64,000 nt of DNA from Bacillus sp. FJAT-29937 (GCF_001509555.1 NZ_LMAS01000005.1:257507-321506); one strand, 5' to 3'; shown: positions 42,300-51,336, numbered from the stretch's first letter. Notes: generated by a model not told the origin, from the sequence alone. Translations and numbers: made by a program.

Positions 42300-42920
42300 T
42301 CAGCTTTTTCGGAAAATAACTCCCTGATCCAGCACCACTTCTTTTGGAGGGAATTCCATAGGCGGCGCAAAGGGACTTAATGCAAAATGAATCTCATTAA
42401 GATCCGATGGCAGAGGAGGGGAGATGAGAAAGCTCATTTGAGTATTCCCGCCGCCGCCGCGCGAACCATTTTTTGCTACTTTATAATCGGTAGTTCCTGT
42501 TACCTCAAGCATTAAATGCGGAATAATATGTCCTATGTTTTCGTTTTCTTTATATTTGTAATTGATTTCTAGCGTCACGATGCTCCCGTGTTCATGTTGC
42601 ATCGCGTGAGTTAATATATATTCAAAATCTCCGACCGTTGATTTTTGCATAATTTGGATAACACATAGCAGCTCACCGGGTCCATCAGGCATGTAAAATG
42701 GGCCGCTTCCATCATTTAATTGGTGCACGAGCCAGCCAATCTCTGAAACCTTCATCTGATATTTCTGTGACCATTCCTTCAATAGTTCAGCAGGGGGAGA
42801 ATAACGCTTTCCTTTTGCAGCAGCTTTTCTTTCACATAATAATCTAATGATTTCTTCGTCCATTTTTTTGTAATAATCGGTATATTCCCTTTTGACTTGT
42901 TCAAATTCAGCCCATCCCAT
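42300..42920 (-). CDS. Conserved hypothetical protein
   Basis: I cannot name this 206-residue protein. The N-terminal 45 residues are helical (YKKMDEEIIRLLCERKAAAKG) and recall the first helix of AroQ chorismate mutases, but the rest does not fit that fold. The middle (LVHQLNDGSGPFYMPDGPGE) and C-terminal part are strand-rich, ending in a proline-rich FAPPMEFPPKEVV segment. No signal peptide or membrane helix is visible. An AC-GGAGGTTATCAA site (GGAGGTTATC) supports the ATG at 42920. It precedes yunB by 154 bp in the same direction and could share its transcript. Confidence 0.6.
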   Translation of the reverse strand: MGWAEFEQVKREYTDYYKKMDEEIIRLLCERKAAAKGKRYSPPAELLKEWSQKYQMKVSEIGWLVHQLNDGSGPFYMPDGPGELLCVIQIMQKSTVGDFEYILTHAMQHEHGSIVTLEINYKYKENENIGHIIPHLMLEVTGTTDYKVAKNGSRGGGGNTQMSFLISPPLPSDLNEIHFALSPFAPPMEFPPKEVVLDQGVIFRKS

Positions 42921-43078
42921 TTGATAACCTCCGTAGAATCATTAATAAAATAAGTTTAACAAAGTTGGGTAACTAAACCAATTGGCCATCAAAAAAATAA
43001 CTTAAAGAGTTGAAATATTTCAAATTCAGTAGATTTACAAGTATCATATAATTACATAAATAATTAGGAGTGATCATG

Positions 43079-44071
43079 ATGAAGGCAGTTATTCATACGG
43101 AAAAGACTGGTTTAGAGGGACTTACATATGGCGAAATAGCATCCATTGCGCCAAAGGATGGAGAAATTAAGGTTAAGCTTAAAACAGCAGGATTAAACCA
43201 TCGGGACCTCTTTGTTCTTGAGCGCCACAAGTCTACTGAGCCCCCTTTAGTCATTGGTTCTGATGGGGCGGGAATCGTAGAGGCAGTCGGGGAAGGTGTG
43301 ACCCTTGTACAAGTTGGGGATGAGGTCATGATCAATCCTGGGCTTGGCTGGAAGGAAAAGAGTGATGCACCGCCTGCAGGATTTGAGATTGTCGGTCTTC
43401 CTTTCCATGGAACCTTTGGCGAGTATATTATTTTGCCAGAGGAAAATGTGGAGCGAAAACCGGAATATTTAACTTGGGAAGAAGCGGGTGTCCTGTCATT
43501 GGCAGGTCTGACTGCATATCGGGCTTTGTTCACAAGAGGAAAAGTACAGCCGGGAATGAAAGTATTTATTCCGGGAGTCGGGAGCGGGGTCGCTACATTT
43601 TTGGTGCAATTCGCGAAAGCCGCCGGAGCTGAAGTATATGTGAGCTCGCGTTCGAAGGAGAAATGTGAGAGGGCGTTAGAAATTGGAGCCTACAGAGCCA
43701 TTGATAGTCATGAAGATTGGAATACGGCACTTGAAGGACTGGAGATGGACCTTGTGATTGAATCTGTCGGGGCCGCTACTTTTAATAAGTCGCTAGAGAT
43801 ACTCCGTACAGGCGGAACAATTGTAACATTCGGAGCGTCTGCGGGAGATGAAGTCAAAATAAATCTTCGCACCTTTTTCTATGCTCAGCAAAATCTTCTT
43901 GGATCTACATTAGGAAGTGCAGAAGAGTATAAAGAAATGCTGCAATTTGTCGAGAGCCACCAAATTCGGCCAGTGATGGATCAAGTTTTTACCCTTGATC
44001 AATTTGAACAAGCATTTAACAGAATGGAACAAGCCAATCAATTTGGTAAAATTGGGTTTAAAATAAGTTAA
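43079..44071 (+). CDS. Zinc-independent MDR-family oxidoreductase (quinone reductase-like)
   Basis: The 330-residue protein has the medium-chain dehydrogenase fold. The GroES-like half contains LKTAGLNHRDLFVLE and GSDGAGIVEAVGEGV, and the NADPH-binding half contains FIPGVGSGVATFLVQFAKAAGAEVY and VIESVGAATFNKSLEILRTGG. The cysteine and histidine ligands of zinc alcohol dehydrogenases are absent, as in quinone or enoyl reductases; B. subtilis YogA is similar. The ATG at 43079 lies 8 nt after AGGAG and gives the usual MKAV start. The substrate is unknown. Confidence 0.85.
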   Translation: MKAVIHTEKTGLEGLTYGEIASIAPKDGEIKVKLKTAGLNHRDLFVLERHKSTEPPLVIGSDGAGIVEAVGEGVTLVQVGDEVMINPGLGWKEKSDAPPAGFEIVGLPFHGTFGEYIILPEENVERKPEYLTWEEAGVLSLAGLTAYRALFTRGKVQPGMKVFIPGVGSGVATFLVQFAKAAGAEVYVSSRSKEKCERALEIGAYRAIDSHEDWNTALEGLEMDLVIESVGAATFNKSLEILRTGGTIVTFGASAGDEVKINLRTFFYAQQNLLGSTLGSAEEYKEMLQFVESHQIRPVMDQVFTLDQFEQAFNRMEQANQFGKIGFKIS

Positions 44072-44078
44072 GGCTTTT

Positions 44079-44108
44079 AAAACACCTCGATCTTTTTGAG
44101 GTGTTTTT
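44079..44108 (+). terminator. Intrinsic terminator
   Basis: AAAACACCTC pairs perfectly with GAGGTGTTTT across a 9-nt loop. Confidence 0.9.
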
Positions 44109-44172
44109 ACGTTATTCGAAAAATAGAATATAATATATAGAAGAAACCAATTATTGAAGGGATAGGAATCAT

Positions 44173-44916
44173 ATGATTGTCAAAAATGATGAAGAATTAG
44201 CGGCATTAAAAGAAATTGGAAAAATCGTTGCGGTCATCCGCGATGAACTGATTGCACGTACGAAGCCTGGCGTAACGACGAAAGAACTGGATGATTATGC
44301 AGGAGAGCTTTTTGAAAAACATGGTGCGATATCAGGTCCGAAAGGGGAATATGACTTTCCGGGTTTTACTTGTATCAGTGTAAACGAGGAAGTGGCGCAT
44401 GGCATCCCGGGGAATCGAATCATTAATGATGGGGATCTAGTCAATATAGATGTTTCTGGATCCAAAAACGGATTTTTCGCCGATACTGGATTATCGATTG
44501 TGGTTGGAAATTCAAATGAAAAGCTGCTCCACCTATGTGAAACCGCACAGAAAGCATTTGAAGAAGGATTGAAAAAGATAAAAGCAGGCTCCAAGCTAAG
44601 CATGATCGGAAAAACGGTTAACCGAGTAGCCAATGAGAATGGGTATACGGTTATAAAAAATCTAACTGGCCATGGAATTGGAAAATCTCTTCATGAGAAG
44701 CCCGACCATATTTTAAACTATTTTGAGCCTTGGGATTCCCAATTGCTGAAAGACGGAATGGTCATCGCATTCGAACCATTTATTTCAATGGGAGCGGAAG
44801 AGGTAATGGAGCTTAGTGACGGCTGGACATTCGTAACCCCTGACAAGAGCTTGGTGGCGCAATGTGAGCATACGATTGTCGTTACAAAAGGCGAGCCGAT
44901 CATCATTACGAGGTAA
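44173..44916 (+). CDS. mapB: Methionine aminopeptidase, type I (second copy type)
   Basis: The 247-residue enzyme removes N-terminal methionine from nascent proteins. The five metal ligands are visible: Asp in LVNIDVSG, Asp in FFADTGLS, His in TGHGIGKSLHEKP, Glu in IAFEPF and Glu in AQCEHTIVV. SVNEEVAHGIPGNR is the substrate-side histidine region. It stands alone rather than in the ribosomal-protein operon where the main map gene of Bacilli lies, and its sequence fits MapB (YflG) of B. subtilis. Confidence 0.92.
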   Translation: MIVKNDEELAALKEIGKIVAVIRDELIARTKPGVTTKELDDYAGELFEKHGAISGPKGEYDFPGFTCISVNEEVAHGIPGNRIINDGDLVNIDVSGSKNGFFADTGLSIVVGNSNEKLLHLCETAQKAFEEGLKKIKAGSKLSMIGKTVNRVANENGYTVIKNLTGHGIGKSLHEKPDHILNYFEPWDSQLLKDGMVIAFEPFISMGAEEVMELSDGWTFVTPDKSLVAQCEHTIVVTKGEPIIITR

Positions 44917-44932
44917 CTTTCGTATTCAAGTA

Positions 44933-44973
44933 AATCAGGGAAGGGATATACCCCCTTTCCTGATTATTTTTTT
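44933..44973 (+). terminator. Intrinsic terminator of mapB
   Basis: AATCAGGGAAGGG pairs with CCCTTTCCTGATT apart from one mismatch and is followed by a T run. Confidence 0.85.
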
Positions 44974-44992
44974 GTTGGTTTTACTCGGAAGA

Positions 44993-45170
44993 GGACCCTG
45001 GTTCCGTTAATTCTCTGGAATGAGTGTTTTTCAAGACGTTTCGGACTCTCGTTCCGCTATCGCATGAAATTAAAGCTATTTTCCACTTTTTTTTATAAAT
45101 AACGGATGCTGTGTCCTACTCATTGACAAAAATGCGACTTTTATTGAAATAAAGGATCGTCTGTCCGCAA
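44993..45170. repeat. Large inverted intergenic repeat, second copy
   Basis: Forward modules start GGACCCTGGTTCCGTTAAT at 44993 and GGACTCTCGTTCCGCTAT at 45043. Reversed modules read, on the minus strand, GGACACAGCATCCGTTAT from 45118 and GCGGACAGACGATCC from about 45170. The whole is centred near 45081 with a T-rich centre, the same plan as 3002-3184. Apart from the mapB terminator and the promoter at 45236, the gap 44917-45279 holds nothing else. Confidence 0.7.
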
Positions 45171-45235
45171 ATAACCACGCTCATACCCATCACACAAAAA
45201 ATCCACGATTTTAATTGAAACTCAACAAAGTTTTT

Positions 45236-45264
45236 GGAACCTTTTCGCACCAATTGAGGTCTAA
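45236..45264 (+). promoter_or_regulatory. Candidate ECF-type promoter of the second sigma operon
   Basis: GGAACC (45236-45241) and GGTCTAA (from 45258) are separated by 16 nt, matching the general ECF pattern of GGAAC and GTC, 16 bp before the start codon. Confidence 0.6.
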
Positions 45265-45279
45265 TGAGCACAAGGGGGG

Positions 45280-45831
45280 ATGATGGTGCTTTCGGAAAAT
45301 GATGTTCTTCTTGCCCAGAGAGGGAACGAGGAGGCTTTTATACGATTAATAAGAAATTGCGAGTCTTCCCTTTATCGGGTGGCAAAGGGGATTCTGAAAG
45401 AAGAATTGGATTGTGCAGATGCAATACAGGAAACGATTTTGAAAAGCTATCATTCAATTTCTAAGCTGAAAAATCCAGCCTATTTCAAAACATGGCTAAT
45501 TCGAATTTTAATAAATGAATGCAACGATATGTTAAAGAAAAAGAAAAAAATCCTCTCGTTGAATCATATAGACAACTTGGCTAATCCTCAAAAAGCTGAA
45601 AATGAATTTGATGAATTAAGAGCAGCTATATCAAAGTTAAGTGAAAAATACCGAACGGTTGTCGTGTTATTTTATTTTGAAGATTGTTCCATAAAGGATA
45701 TTGCACTTGTTCTTAATATTAGGGAAGGCACAGTGAAATCAAGATTAAACCGTGCACGGGCGCTGCTCGCAAACGATCTTAACAAGGTGAATGAAGAAGG
45801 GAGAGATGAAAATGGACCACTCAAAATTTGA
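45280..45831 (+). CDS. ECF RNA polymerase sigma factor
   Basis: The 183-residue protein has sigma region 2 (DCADAIQETILKSYHSISKL and YFKTWLIRILINECND) and region 4 (LSEKYRTVVVLFYFEDCSIKDIA followed by REGTVKSRLNRARALL; only the key pattern is quoted in parts). It resembles the SigV/SigW-like ECF group but I cannot assign it to a named B. subtilis factor. ATGs at 45280 and 45283 both follow AGGGGGGA, and the second may be better spaced. The next frame overlaps it and encodes a single-pass membrane protein. Confidence 0.87.
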   Translation: MMVLSENDVLLAQRGNEEAFIRLIRNCESSLYRVAKGILKEELDCADAIQETILKSYHSISKLKNPAYFKTWLIRILINECNDMLKKKKKILSLNHIDNLANPQKAENEFDELRAAISKLSEKYRTVVVLFYFEDCSIKDIALVLNIREGTVKSRLNRARALLANDLNKVNEEGRDENGPLKI

Positions 45832-46438
45832 TGCAGATATCAAAAAAATCATAAAAGAAGAGAAGCTTGAAACACATCCTGCAGTAAAAAATAGAGTCCA
45901 TCATACCCTTTCGAATCTGCCAAAAAAGAGGCAAACCTTCACTCTGCCAATAAAATATTTATTAAGCGGGGCTATTTGTATATTCCTTACTGTCGGAGCG
46001 ATATATTTTTTAACAAATGATAAAACACTCCTGTCCAATGAAAATGCTGCTGAGAAAAAAGAGAATATCATTATTCACGATTACCTATATTCCGGGGAAA
46101 GCGAACATTGGAGAGCCACACATAAGTTCAATGGAAAAGGGGTATTTTTCAAAAAGGAAAATGGAGTTACTGGTTATGAAAGTGAATCGGAAGAATTTTT
46201 TAATATGGAGTATAAGGGTGACTTTGCGGATATAAAGGGAAAACCCTTGTCATATAGCTTTGAAACAAACTCAGGTTCAGGAGGCAGATCATTAGAAGAA
46301 ATGGATATGAAGTCTTTTTCAAATCATTCCGGGCCTAATCGTGGAGCAGCAATGATGCAAGAGGATGAAACGGTAAAAGTGACAGTGGAATGGGATGGGA
46401 AAAAGGAAACCTTCATTCTCTATCCAAAGGAAAAATAA
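45812..46438 (+). CDS. Probable membrane anti-sigma factor
   Basis: The product (208 residues) has a cytoplasmic N-terminus of about 40 residues with KIIKEEKLETHPAVKNRVH, one membrane helix (YLLSGAICIFLTVGAIYFL) and an outside domain of about 130 residues rich in Gly and Ser loops. It overlaps the sigma gene by 20 bp. The ATG at 45812 lies 8 nt after AAGGGAG; 45806 and 45791 are alternatives. The outside domain has no motif that I recognise. Its role is inferred from overlap and topology. Confidence 0.7.
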   Translation: MDHSKFDADIKKIIKEEKLETHPAVKNRVHHTLSNLPKKRQTFTLPIKYLLSGAICIFLTVGAIYFLTNDKTLLSNENAAEKKENIIIHDYLYSGESEHWRATHKFNGKGVFFKKENGVTGYESESEEFFNMEYKGDFADIKGKPLSYSFETNSGSGGRSLEEMDMKSFSNHSGPNRGAAMMQEDETVKVTVEWDGKKETFILYPKEK

Positions 46439-46444
46439 AAAGCA

Positions 46445-46480
46445 AAAAATGCCCCGAAATTATGAGGGCATTCTTTTTTT
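46445..46480. terminator. Bidirectional terminator overlapping gene ends
   Basis: AAAATGCCC pairs with GGGCATTC-T residues around an 11-nt loop. The convergent MFS gene ends inside it. Confidence 0.82.
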
Positions 46481-47698
46481 ACTCAAGCTTAACCCAGCCA
46501 CTTCCGAATTGCGGTTCATAGCGACTAACAAAATAAAACCACTCAAGATCAGGAGCAGGCTTGTTATAATAAATACTGCTGAAAAGCCAAAATATCCTGA
46601 AATAAGTCCGCCCATCACGGGACCAATAATATTTCCGAAAAAGCGAAGGCTTGTGTTGTACCCAAGAACTTCACCCTGCATGGAGATAGGAGCTTCTTGC
46701 CTGATATAAGCAATCCGAACGGGAATGATCCCCCCTATTGTTACACCAAGAGTAAATCGAATGAGCACTAGCTGCCAATAATTCGTGACAAATCCTCCTG
46801 GCAGATAGAAAAGGCCAGCTAGAAATAACAAAATAACTAGGATTTTGATATAGCCGTAGCGGTCCGCAATTTTCCCCCATTTTCTAGCCATCATCAAGTT
46901 TCCAAGCCCGCCTGCTGAAAAAGCGATTCCGGCAAAAAATGCAAGGTTTTCCGTACCATGAAGCTCACTTACATATAAAGATAGAATGGGCTGGATGCTA
47001 AAATGAGCCATTTGAATAAGAGCTGAGATGAGCAAAACGGTTAGCAGAACAGGGTGGCGAATAATATGGAGAATGACTTCCTTACTAGAATAAGTTGTCT
47101 GCTTATCTTCCTTATTTTGTAGGGTCATTTCTTTAGTTAATATGACGAGCAGTGCAGAAATAAATATGAAAATCGAAGTCCACTTAAATGTATCAGCATA
47201 GCCAAATACATCCGCTAAAGCCCCGCCTAGCATAGGACCCATTAACGACCCTGTAATACTGCCGGTCTGTAAAGTCCCCATTATTTTTCCAGCTATTTTC
47301 TTTGGGGTTTGCGTTGAAATAAATGCTTGAGACATTGGAATAAAGCCTGTAAAGATCCCCATAAAAAGCCGGAGCATGAAAAGCTGCCAGACAGAAGTGA
47401 CATATCCCATGAGGAAAATGGATAAGCCCATTCCTAAGCCTGAAACAATGAGAATTTTCTTTCTCCCGTATAAATCACCAATTCTTCCCCAAATCGGCGA
47501 GAAGAGAAAAGCTGCAACAAATGTAATGGCAAATGTCCATCCAGACCAATGCTGTACATAAGTCGGAGAAAAGTTCCCAAACGTCTCAATGTACAGAGAG
47601 ATAAATGGCAAAACCATTGTCATGCTGCCAGCCACGAAGAAATTGGCGAACCACATTATGAATAAATTCCGTTTTGAATCAGGATTCATTCCTTTCAA
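46460..47698 (-). CDS. MFS multidrug-type exporter
   Basis: The 412-residue protein has twelve helices and the DHA1 signatures: SPIWGRIGDLYGRKKIL (motif A), LRLFMGIFTGFIP (motif B) and TGSITGSLMGPMLGG (motif C, typical of antiporters). IRFTLGVTIGGIIPV marks the second half. It resembles MdtG or the NorA-like proteins and would export small molecules in exchange for protons. The first codon is a TTG with AAGGAAAG upstream; an ATG nine bases further in lacks proper spacing. Substrates are unknown. Confidence 0.85.
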   Translation of the reverse strand: MKGMNPDSKRNLFIMWFANFFVAGSMTMVLPFISLYIETFGNFSPTYVQHWSGWTFAITFVAAFLFSPIWGRIGDLYGRKKILIVSGLGMGLSIFLMGYVTSVWQLFMLRLFMGIFTGFIPMSQAFISTQTPKKIAGKIMGTLQTGSITGSLMGPMLGGALADVFGYADTFKWTSIFIFISALLVILTKEMTLQNKEDKQTTYSSKEVILHIIRHPVLLTVLLISALIQMAHFSIQPILSLYVSELHGTENLAFFAGIAFSAGGLGNLMMARKWGKIADRYGYIKILVILLFLAGLFYLPGGFVTNYWQLVLIRFTLGVTIGGIIPVRIAYIRQEAPISMQGEVLGYNTSLRFFGNIIGPVMGGLISGYFGFSAVFIITSLLLILSGFILLVAMNRNSEVAGLSLSKKRMPS

Positions 47699-47937
47699 AC
47701 ACTTCTTTCCTTTTTTTATTTCGTTTCCCTAAATATAGTATACATCAGATTACGAAAATATGAAGGAATATGCAAAGTGGGCATTGTTTCGGGGATAGAG
47801 CTGTCTAGTGTAAAGTGAGGATGCCAAAAATTACGCTTTAAATCTAGTAACCGAAATGTGATATATCGGATATTGCTAGCTAAAAATTCAGTATAATAGA
47901 TTTAATGACAAGTGTAAAGATTTTTTAAAAATAATGA

Positions 47938-47966
47938 TTGTTTTCTTTAAATGCTTGTTTTATAAT
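47938..47966 (+). promoter_or_regulatory. Sigma-A promoter of the AlsT/GlnT-type symporter
   Basis: TTGTTT and TATAAT are separated by 17 nt, 48 bp before the start codon. The rest of the 316-bp gap (47699-48014) is AT-rich with no other clear structure. Confidence 0.65.
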
Positions 47967-48014
47967 TCGTAATAGGAAAAAGATTCAGAATACAATTACA
48001 AAGGGGGATTTTAT

Positions 48015-49466
48015 TTGGAAGCTTTTGTTAATGGTTTGAATAATATTTTATGGAGTACACCTGTTATTTACATTTGTCTAGGCGTAGGTTTACTATTTTC
48101 GATTTTTACTAGATTCCTACAAGTGAGACATATTAAAGAAATGATCGTACTCATGTTTCAAGGAAAAAGTTCCGAAGCGGGCGTTTCATCTTTTCAGGCC
48201 TTATCTATTGCTCTTTCTGGCCGCGTTGGAACTGGTAACATTGCTGGTACTGCGACTGCGATCGCAATGGGAGGACCAGGGGCAGTATTCTGGATGTGGG
48301 CTATGGCATTCATCGGTGCTGCTACAGCATATATAGAGTCAACTTTAGCTCAAATTTACAAAGTGAAAAAAGATGGCCAATATCGCGGGGGTCCAGCCTT
48401 CTATATTGAAAAAGGTATGGGTGTCAAATGGTTTGCCGTTCTATTCGCTATTTCTGCCGTTCTAGCATTATCTTTATTAATGCCAGGTATTCAATCTAAT
48501 TCAATTGCTGCAGGTATGGAGAATGCTTTTAAAATTCCAACTTGGATCACTGGTTTAGTTATCATCGCTTTATTAGGATTTATTATTTTTGGTGGAGTAA
48601 GACGTATTGCCAATGTTGCACAATTAGTAGTTCCATTCATGGCTCTTGGATATATTCTTGTTGCACTTATTATTATGGTTATGAATATTGGGGAAGTAGG
48701 AAATGTTTTTGCATTAATTTTCAAAAGTGCATTTGGTGCTGAAGAAATGTTTGGCGGACTCGTTGGTAGTGCAATAGCTTGGGGAGTAAAACGTGGTATT
48801 TATTCGAATGAAGCTGGTCAAGGTACAGGTCCGCATGCTGCGGCAGCTGCTGAAGTATCTCACCCGGCTAAACAAGGTTTAGTGCAAGCGTTTTCAGTGT
48901 ATATTGATACATTATTAGTTTGTTCAGCTACTGCATTTATGATTTTATTTACAGGAACGTTCAATACAGTTGGTCCAGATGGAGAAACGATGATTGTTAA
49001 CAATATCCCTGGTGTTGAAGCGGGTCCGGGTTATACTCAGGCTGCTGTTGAAACCGCTTTCCCAGGATTTGGAGCTGGATTCGTTGCGATTTCACTATTC
49101 TTTTTCGCCTTTACTACAATCATGGCATATTATTATATGTCAGAGACGAACGTTACTTACTTGTTTAAAAATGCAAAATGGCCAACGTTTATCTTGAAAA
49201 TAGTCCTGTTAGTTTCAACTTTCTACGGTGCAATTAGAACAGCAGATCTTGCTTGGGCATTTGGGGATGCAGGATTAGGGATAATGGTGTGGCTGAATAT
49301 GATTGCAATCTGCATTCTGGCAAAACCAGCAATAATTGCCTTAAAGGATTACGAACAACAAAAGAAACAAGGACTCGATCCTACATTTAACTCAACAAAA
49401 CTTGGCATCAAAAATGCTGAGTATTGGGAGAACGGCTACCAAGAGGAAAAAGAAAAGGTATCTTAA
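48015..49466 (+). CDS. Sodium:alanine/glutamine symporter (AGCS family)
   Basis: The 483-residue protein has about ten helices and the AGCS signatures: ALSGRVGTGNIAGTATAIAMGGPGA-type helix (key residues G-T-G-N-I-A-G), YRGGPAFYIEKGMG, GVRRIANVAQLVVPF and RGIYSNEAGQGTGPHAAAAA. It imports alanine or glutamine with sodium, like B. subtilis AlsT or GlnT. Given the glnK-glnL system in the same window, a glutamine role is possible, but the two loci are 30 kb apart. The start is a TTG with AAAGGGGGA upstream. Confidence 0.92.
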   Translation: MEAFVNGLNNILWSTPVIYICLGVGLLFSIFTRFLQVRHIKEMIVLMFQGKSSEAGVSSFQALSIALSGRVGTGNIAGTATAIAMGGPGAVFWMWAMAFIGAATAYIESTLAQIYKVKKDGQYRGGPAFYIEKGMGVKWFAVLFAISAVLALSLLMPGIQSNSIAAGMENAFKIPTWITGLVIIALLGFIIFGGVRRIANVAQLVVPFMALGYILVALIIMVMNIGEVGNVFALIFKSAFGAEEMFGGLVGSAIAWGVKRGIYSNEAGQGTGPHAAAAAEVSHPAKQGLVQAFSVYIDTLLVCSATAFMILFTGTFNTVGPDGETMIVNNIPGVEAGPGYTQAAVETAFPGFGAGFVAISLFFFAFTTIMAYYYMSETNVTYLFKNAKWPTFILKIVLLVSTFYGAIRTADLAWAFGDAGLGIMVWLNMIAICILAKPAIIALKDYEQQKKQGLDPTFNSTKLGIKNAEYWENGYQEEKEKVS

Positions 49467-49572
49467 TATATCTAGCTGAAACTAAAGCTTTCAAACAAAT
49501 CAGAGCACAAGAGAAGGCGCTAAAAGCTAATACAGCAGAATATATCTATGCTCTAGCAATATAAAGTTAAAG

Positions 49573-49610
49573 AAGGTGAAACCTATTAACATTAGGTCTC
49601 ACCTTTTTTT
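49573..49610. terminator. Bidirectional terminator
   Basis: AAGGTGAAACCT pairs with AGGTCTCACCTT with one mismatch and is followed by T residues. Confidence 0.88.
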
Positions 49611-50040
49611 ATGGTGTTATTCCTAAGTACTTAGCCATTTTGGTAAATTCCAATTTGTTTCGATTAAGCGTAAAAAAGTAAACATTATTTTCATCATCAT
49701 ACATCATGATGTAAGGGTCTTCACCAGCAGGATAAAAAATATTCACTTCATCTGCGAGTGTATGAATCCATTGATTTTGAACTTTAAGGGGAGGATGAAG
49801 AGGAATCCTAACAATAAACCCTTTTTTCGGAATGGGATTTATTTTTTTATAAACACCAGATATATTGGATAAATATTTTTCTGCTTCCAAACGTACGCCT
49901 TCAGTAGGAGTGATTTCTTCTATAACCTTTGCTTCATCTATATGATACACTTCAATCTTCTCACTCTGTTCCCTGGCATGAATAGGTGAAGTATAAACAA
50001 GTAATCCTATAAATAACAAGCTGAAAACTATACGGTGCAA
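49609..50040 (-). CDS. Small secreted protein of unknown function
   Basis: Starting at a TTG (50038-50040) behind a perfect GAGGAGGTGA site, the product has 143 residues with a classic signal peptide (MHRIVFSLLFIGLLVYTSPIHA, cut after IHA; written here as two parts MHRIVFSLLF and IGLLVYTSPIHA). The mature part is strand-rich, with KKGFIVRIPLHPPLKVQ, IFYPAGEDPYIMMYDDENN and LNRNKLEFTKMAKYLG. I do not recognise it. An upstream start at 50085 is rejected because it would place the ribosome binding site inside the gene and bury the signal peptide. Confidence 0.7.
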   Translation of the reverse strand: MHRIVFSLLFIGLLVYTSPIHAREQSEKIEVYHIDEAKVIEEITPTEGVRLEAEKYLSNISGVYKKINPIPKKGFIVRIPLHPPLKVQNQWIHTLADEVNIFYPAGEDPYIMMYDDENNVYFFTLNRNKLEFTKMAKYLGITP

Positions 50041-50193
50041 AGGATTCACCTCCTCATTAATAATATGACCGGACAGGTGTCTCACTATTCTTCATAAAAG
50101 CTGACAAAGACTAGACATCTTATGCTTGATACGCTAGTATCAGTAGCGAAAATACTTTTCAAAAAATGAATGTTTACATATAAGGAGTCCTTT

Positions 50194-51336
50194 ATGACAC
50201 AAACTTTAATTAGCGAACTAAAGCCATTTATCCAAGACGTATGGAAAAAGTCGAATTTTCAGCTGCCTACAACGATTCAGTCGAAGGCAATTCCTGCTGC
50301 GCTTGAAGGTAAGGATCTTATTGCTGAATCACCGACAGGAACAGGGAAGACGCTAGCTTATTTATTACCGATTTTAGAGAAAATTGAAAGCGATCAAAAG
50401 AGCGTACAGGCAGTGATTCTTGCCCCTTCCCAAGAACTTGTCATGCAAATTTTTGAAGAAATTCAAAAGTGGTCTGAGGGCAGCGGAATTCGGGCGGCTT
50501 CCTTTATTGGAGGCGCCAATGTGAAGAGGCAGCTGGAAAAATTGAAAAAGCATCCCCATATAGCTTTAGGAACGCCAGGAAGAATGCTTGAGTTAATCAA
50601 ACAGAAAAAGCTAAAGATGCATGAAGTTAAGACAATCGTGCTTGATGAGGGAGATCAGCTGCTTGTTCCTGAGCATTTGGAAACAGTCAGAACTATCGTA
50701 AAATCCGCTTTAAGTGATCGTCAAACAATATTATTCTCTGCTACATTGCCACAAGGCATAGAAAAGTTGGCACGCGAATTAGCAGCCGAACCTGAAATGA
50801 TCAGAGTTGAAAAAGATGAAACAATCAACGCTGCAAATGTTGATCATATTTACTTTATGACGGAGCAAAGAGACAAAATCATGATGCTCGAAAAAATTTC
50901 AAGGTTGGATGAGATTAAAGCACTTGTTTTTGTAAAAGATATAGGAAATTTAACAGTCATGTCAGAGAAGTTAGCTTATAAGAACATTTTAACAAGCTCC
51001 CTTCACAGTGACTTAAATAAAATCGATCGGCAAAATGCCTTAAAGGATTTTCGAACAGGAAAGACTAATATGCTGCTTGCGACAGATGTAGCGGCAAGAG
51101 GGTTGGATATTAAAGATGTCACCCATGTCGTTCATTTCGATTTCCCAAAGGATTTGAAGCAATATGTTCATCGTTCAGGAAGAACTGGAAGATTCGGTGC
51201 GAGCGGAACGGTTATTTCCTTAGTTACAGAGAGAGAGGAACGAGAACTTAGGAAATTTACGAAGGAGCTTGGTATCCAAGCTTCAAAGAAAGTCATGCGT
51301 GCTGGTAAAATAGTCGATCCGGACCAGCGAAAATAA
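50194..51336 (+). CDS. yfmL: DEAD-box-family RNA helicase, YfmL-like
   Basis: The 380-residue protein has both RecA-like domains: Q-motif region LPTTIQSKAIP, Walker A SPTGTGKT, APSQELVMQI, TPGRMLEL, motif II VLDEGDQLL, SAT motif FSATLPQG, and in the second half VFVKDIG, TDVAARGLDI and HRSGRTGRFG. It lacks a long C-terminal extension, as YfmL does; YfmL acts in ribosome assembly in B. subtilis. The motif II reads DEGD instead of DEAD, which keeps the two acidic residues. The ATG at 50194 follows AAGGAGTCC. Confidence 0.88.
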   Translation: MTQTLISELKPFIQDVWKKSNFQLPTTIQSKAIPAALEGKDLIAESPTGTGKTLAYLLPILEKIESDQKSVQAVILAPSQELVMQIFEEIQKWSEGSGIRAASFIGGANVKRQLEKLKKHPHIALGTPGRMLELIKQKKLKMHEVKTIVLDEGDQLLVPEHLETVRTIVKSALSDRQTILFSATLPQGIEKLARELAAEPEMIRVEKDETINAANVDHIYFMTEQRDKIMMLEKISRLDEIKALVFVKDIGNLTVMSEKLAYKNILTSSLHSDLNKIDRQNALKDFRTGKTNMLLATDVAARGLDIKDVTHVVHFDFPKDLKQYVHRSGRTGRFGASGTVISLVTEREERELRKFTKELGIQASKKVMRAGKIVDPDQRK

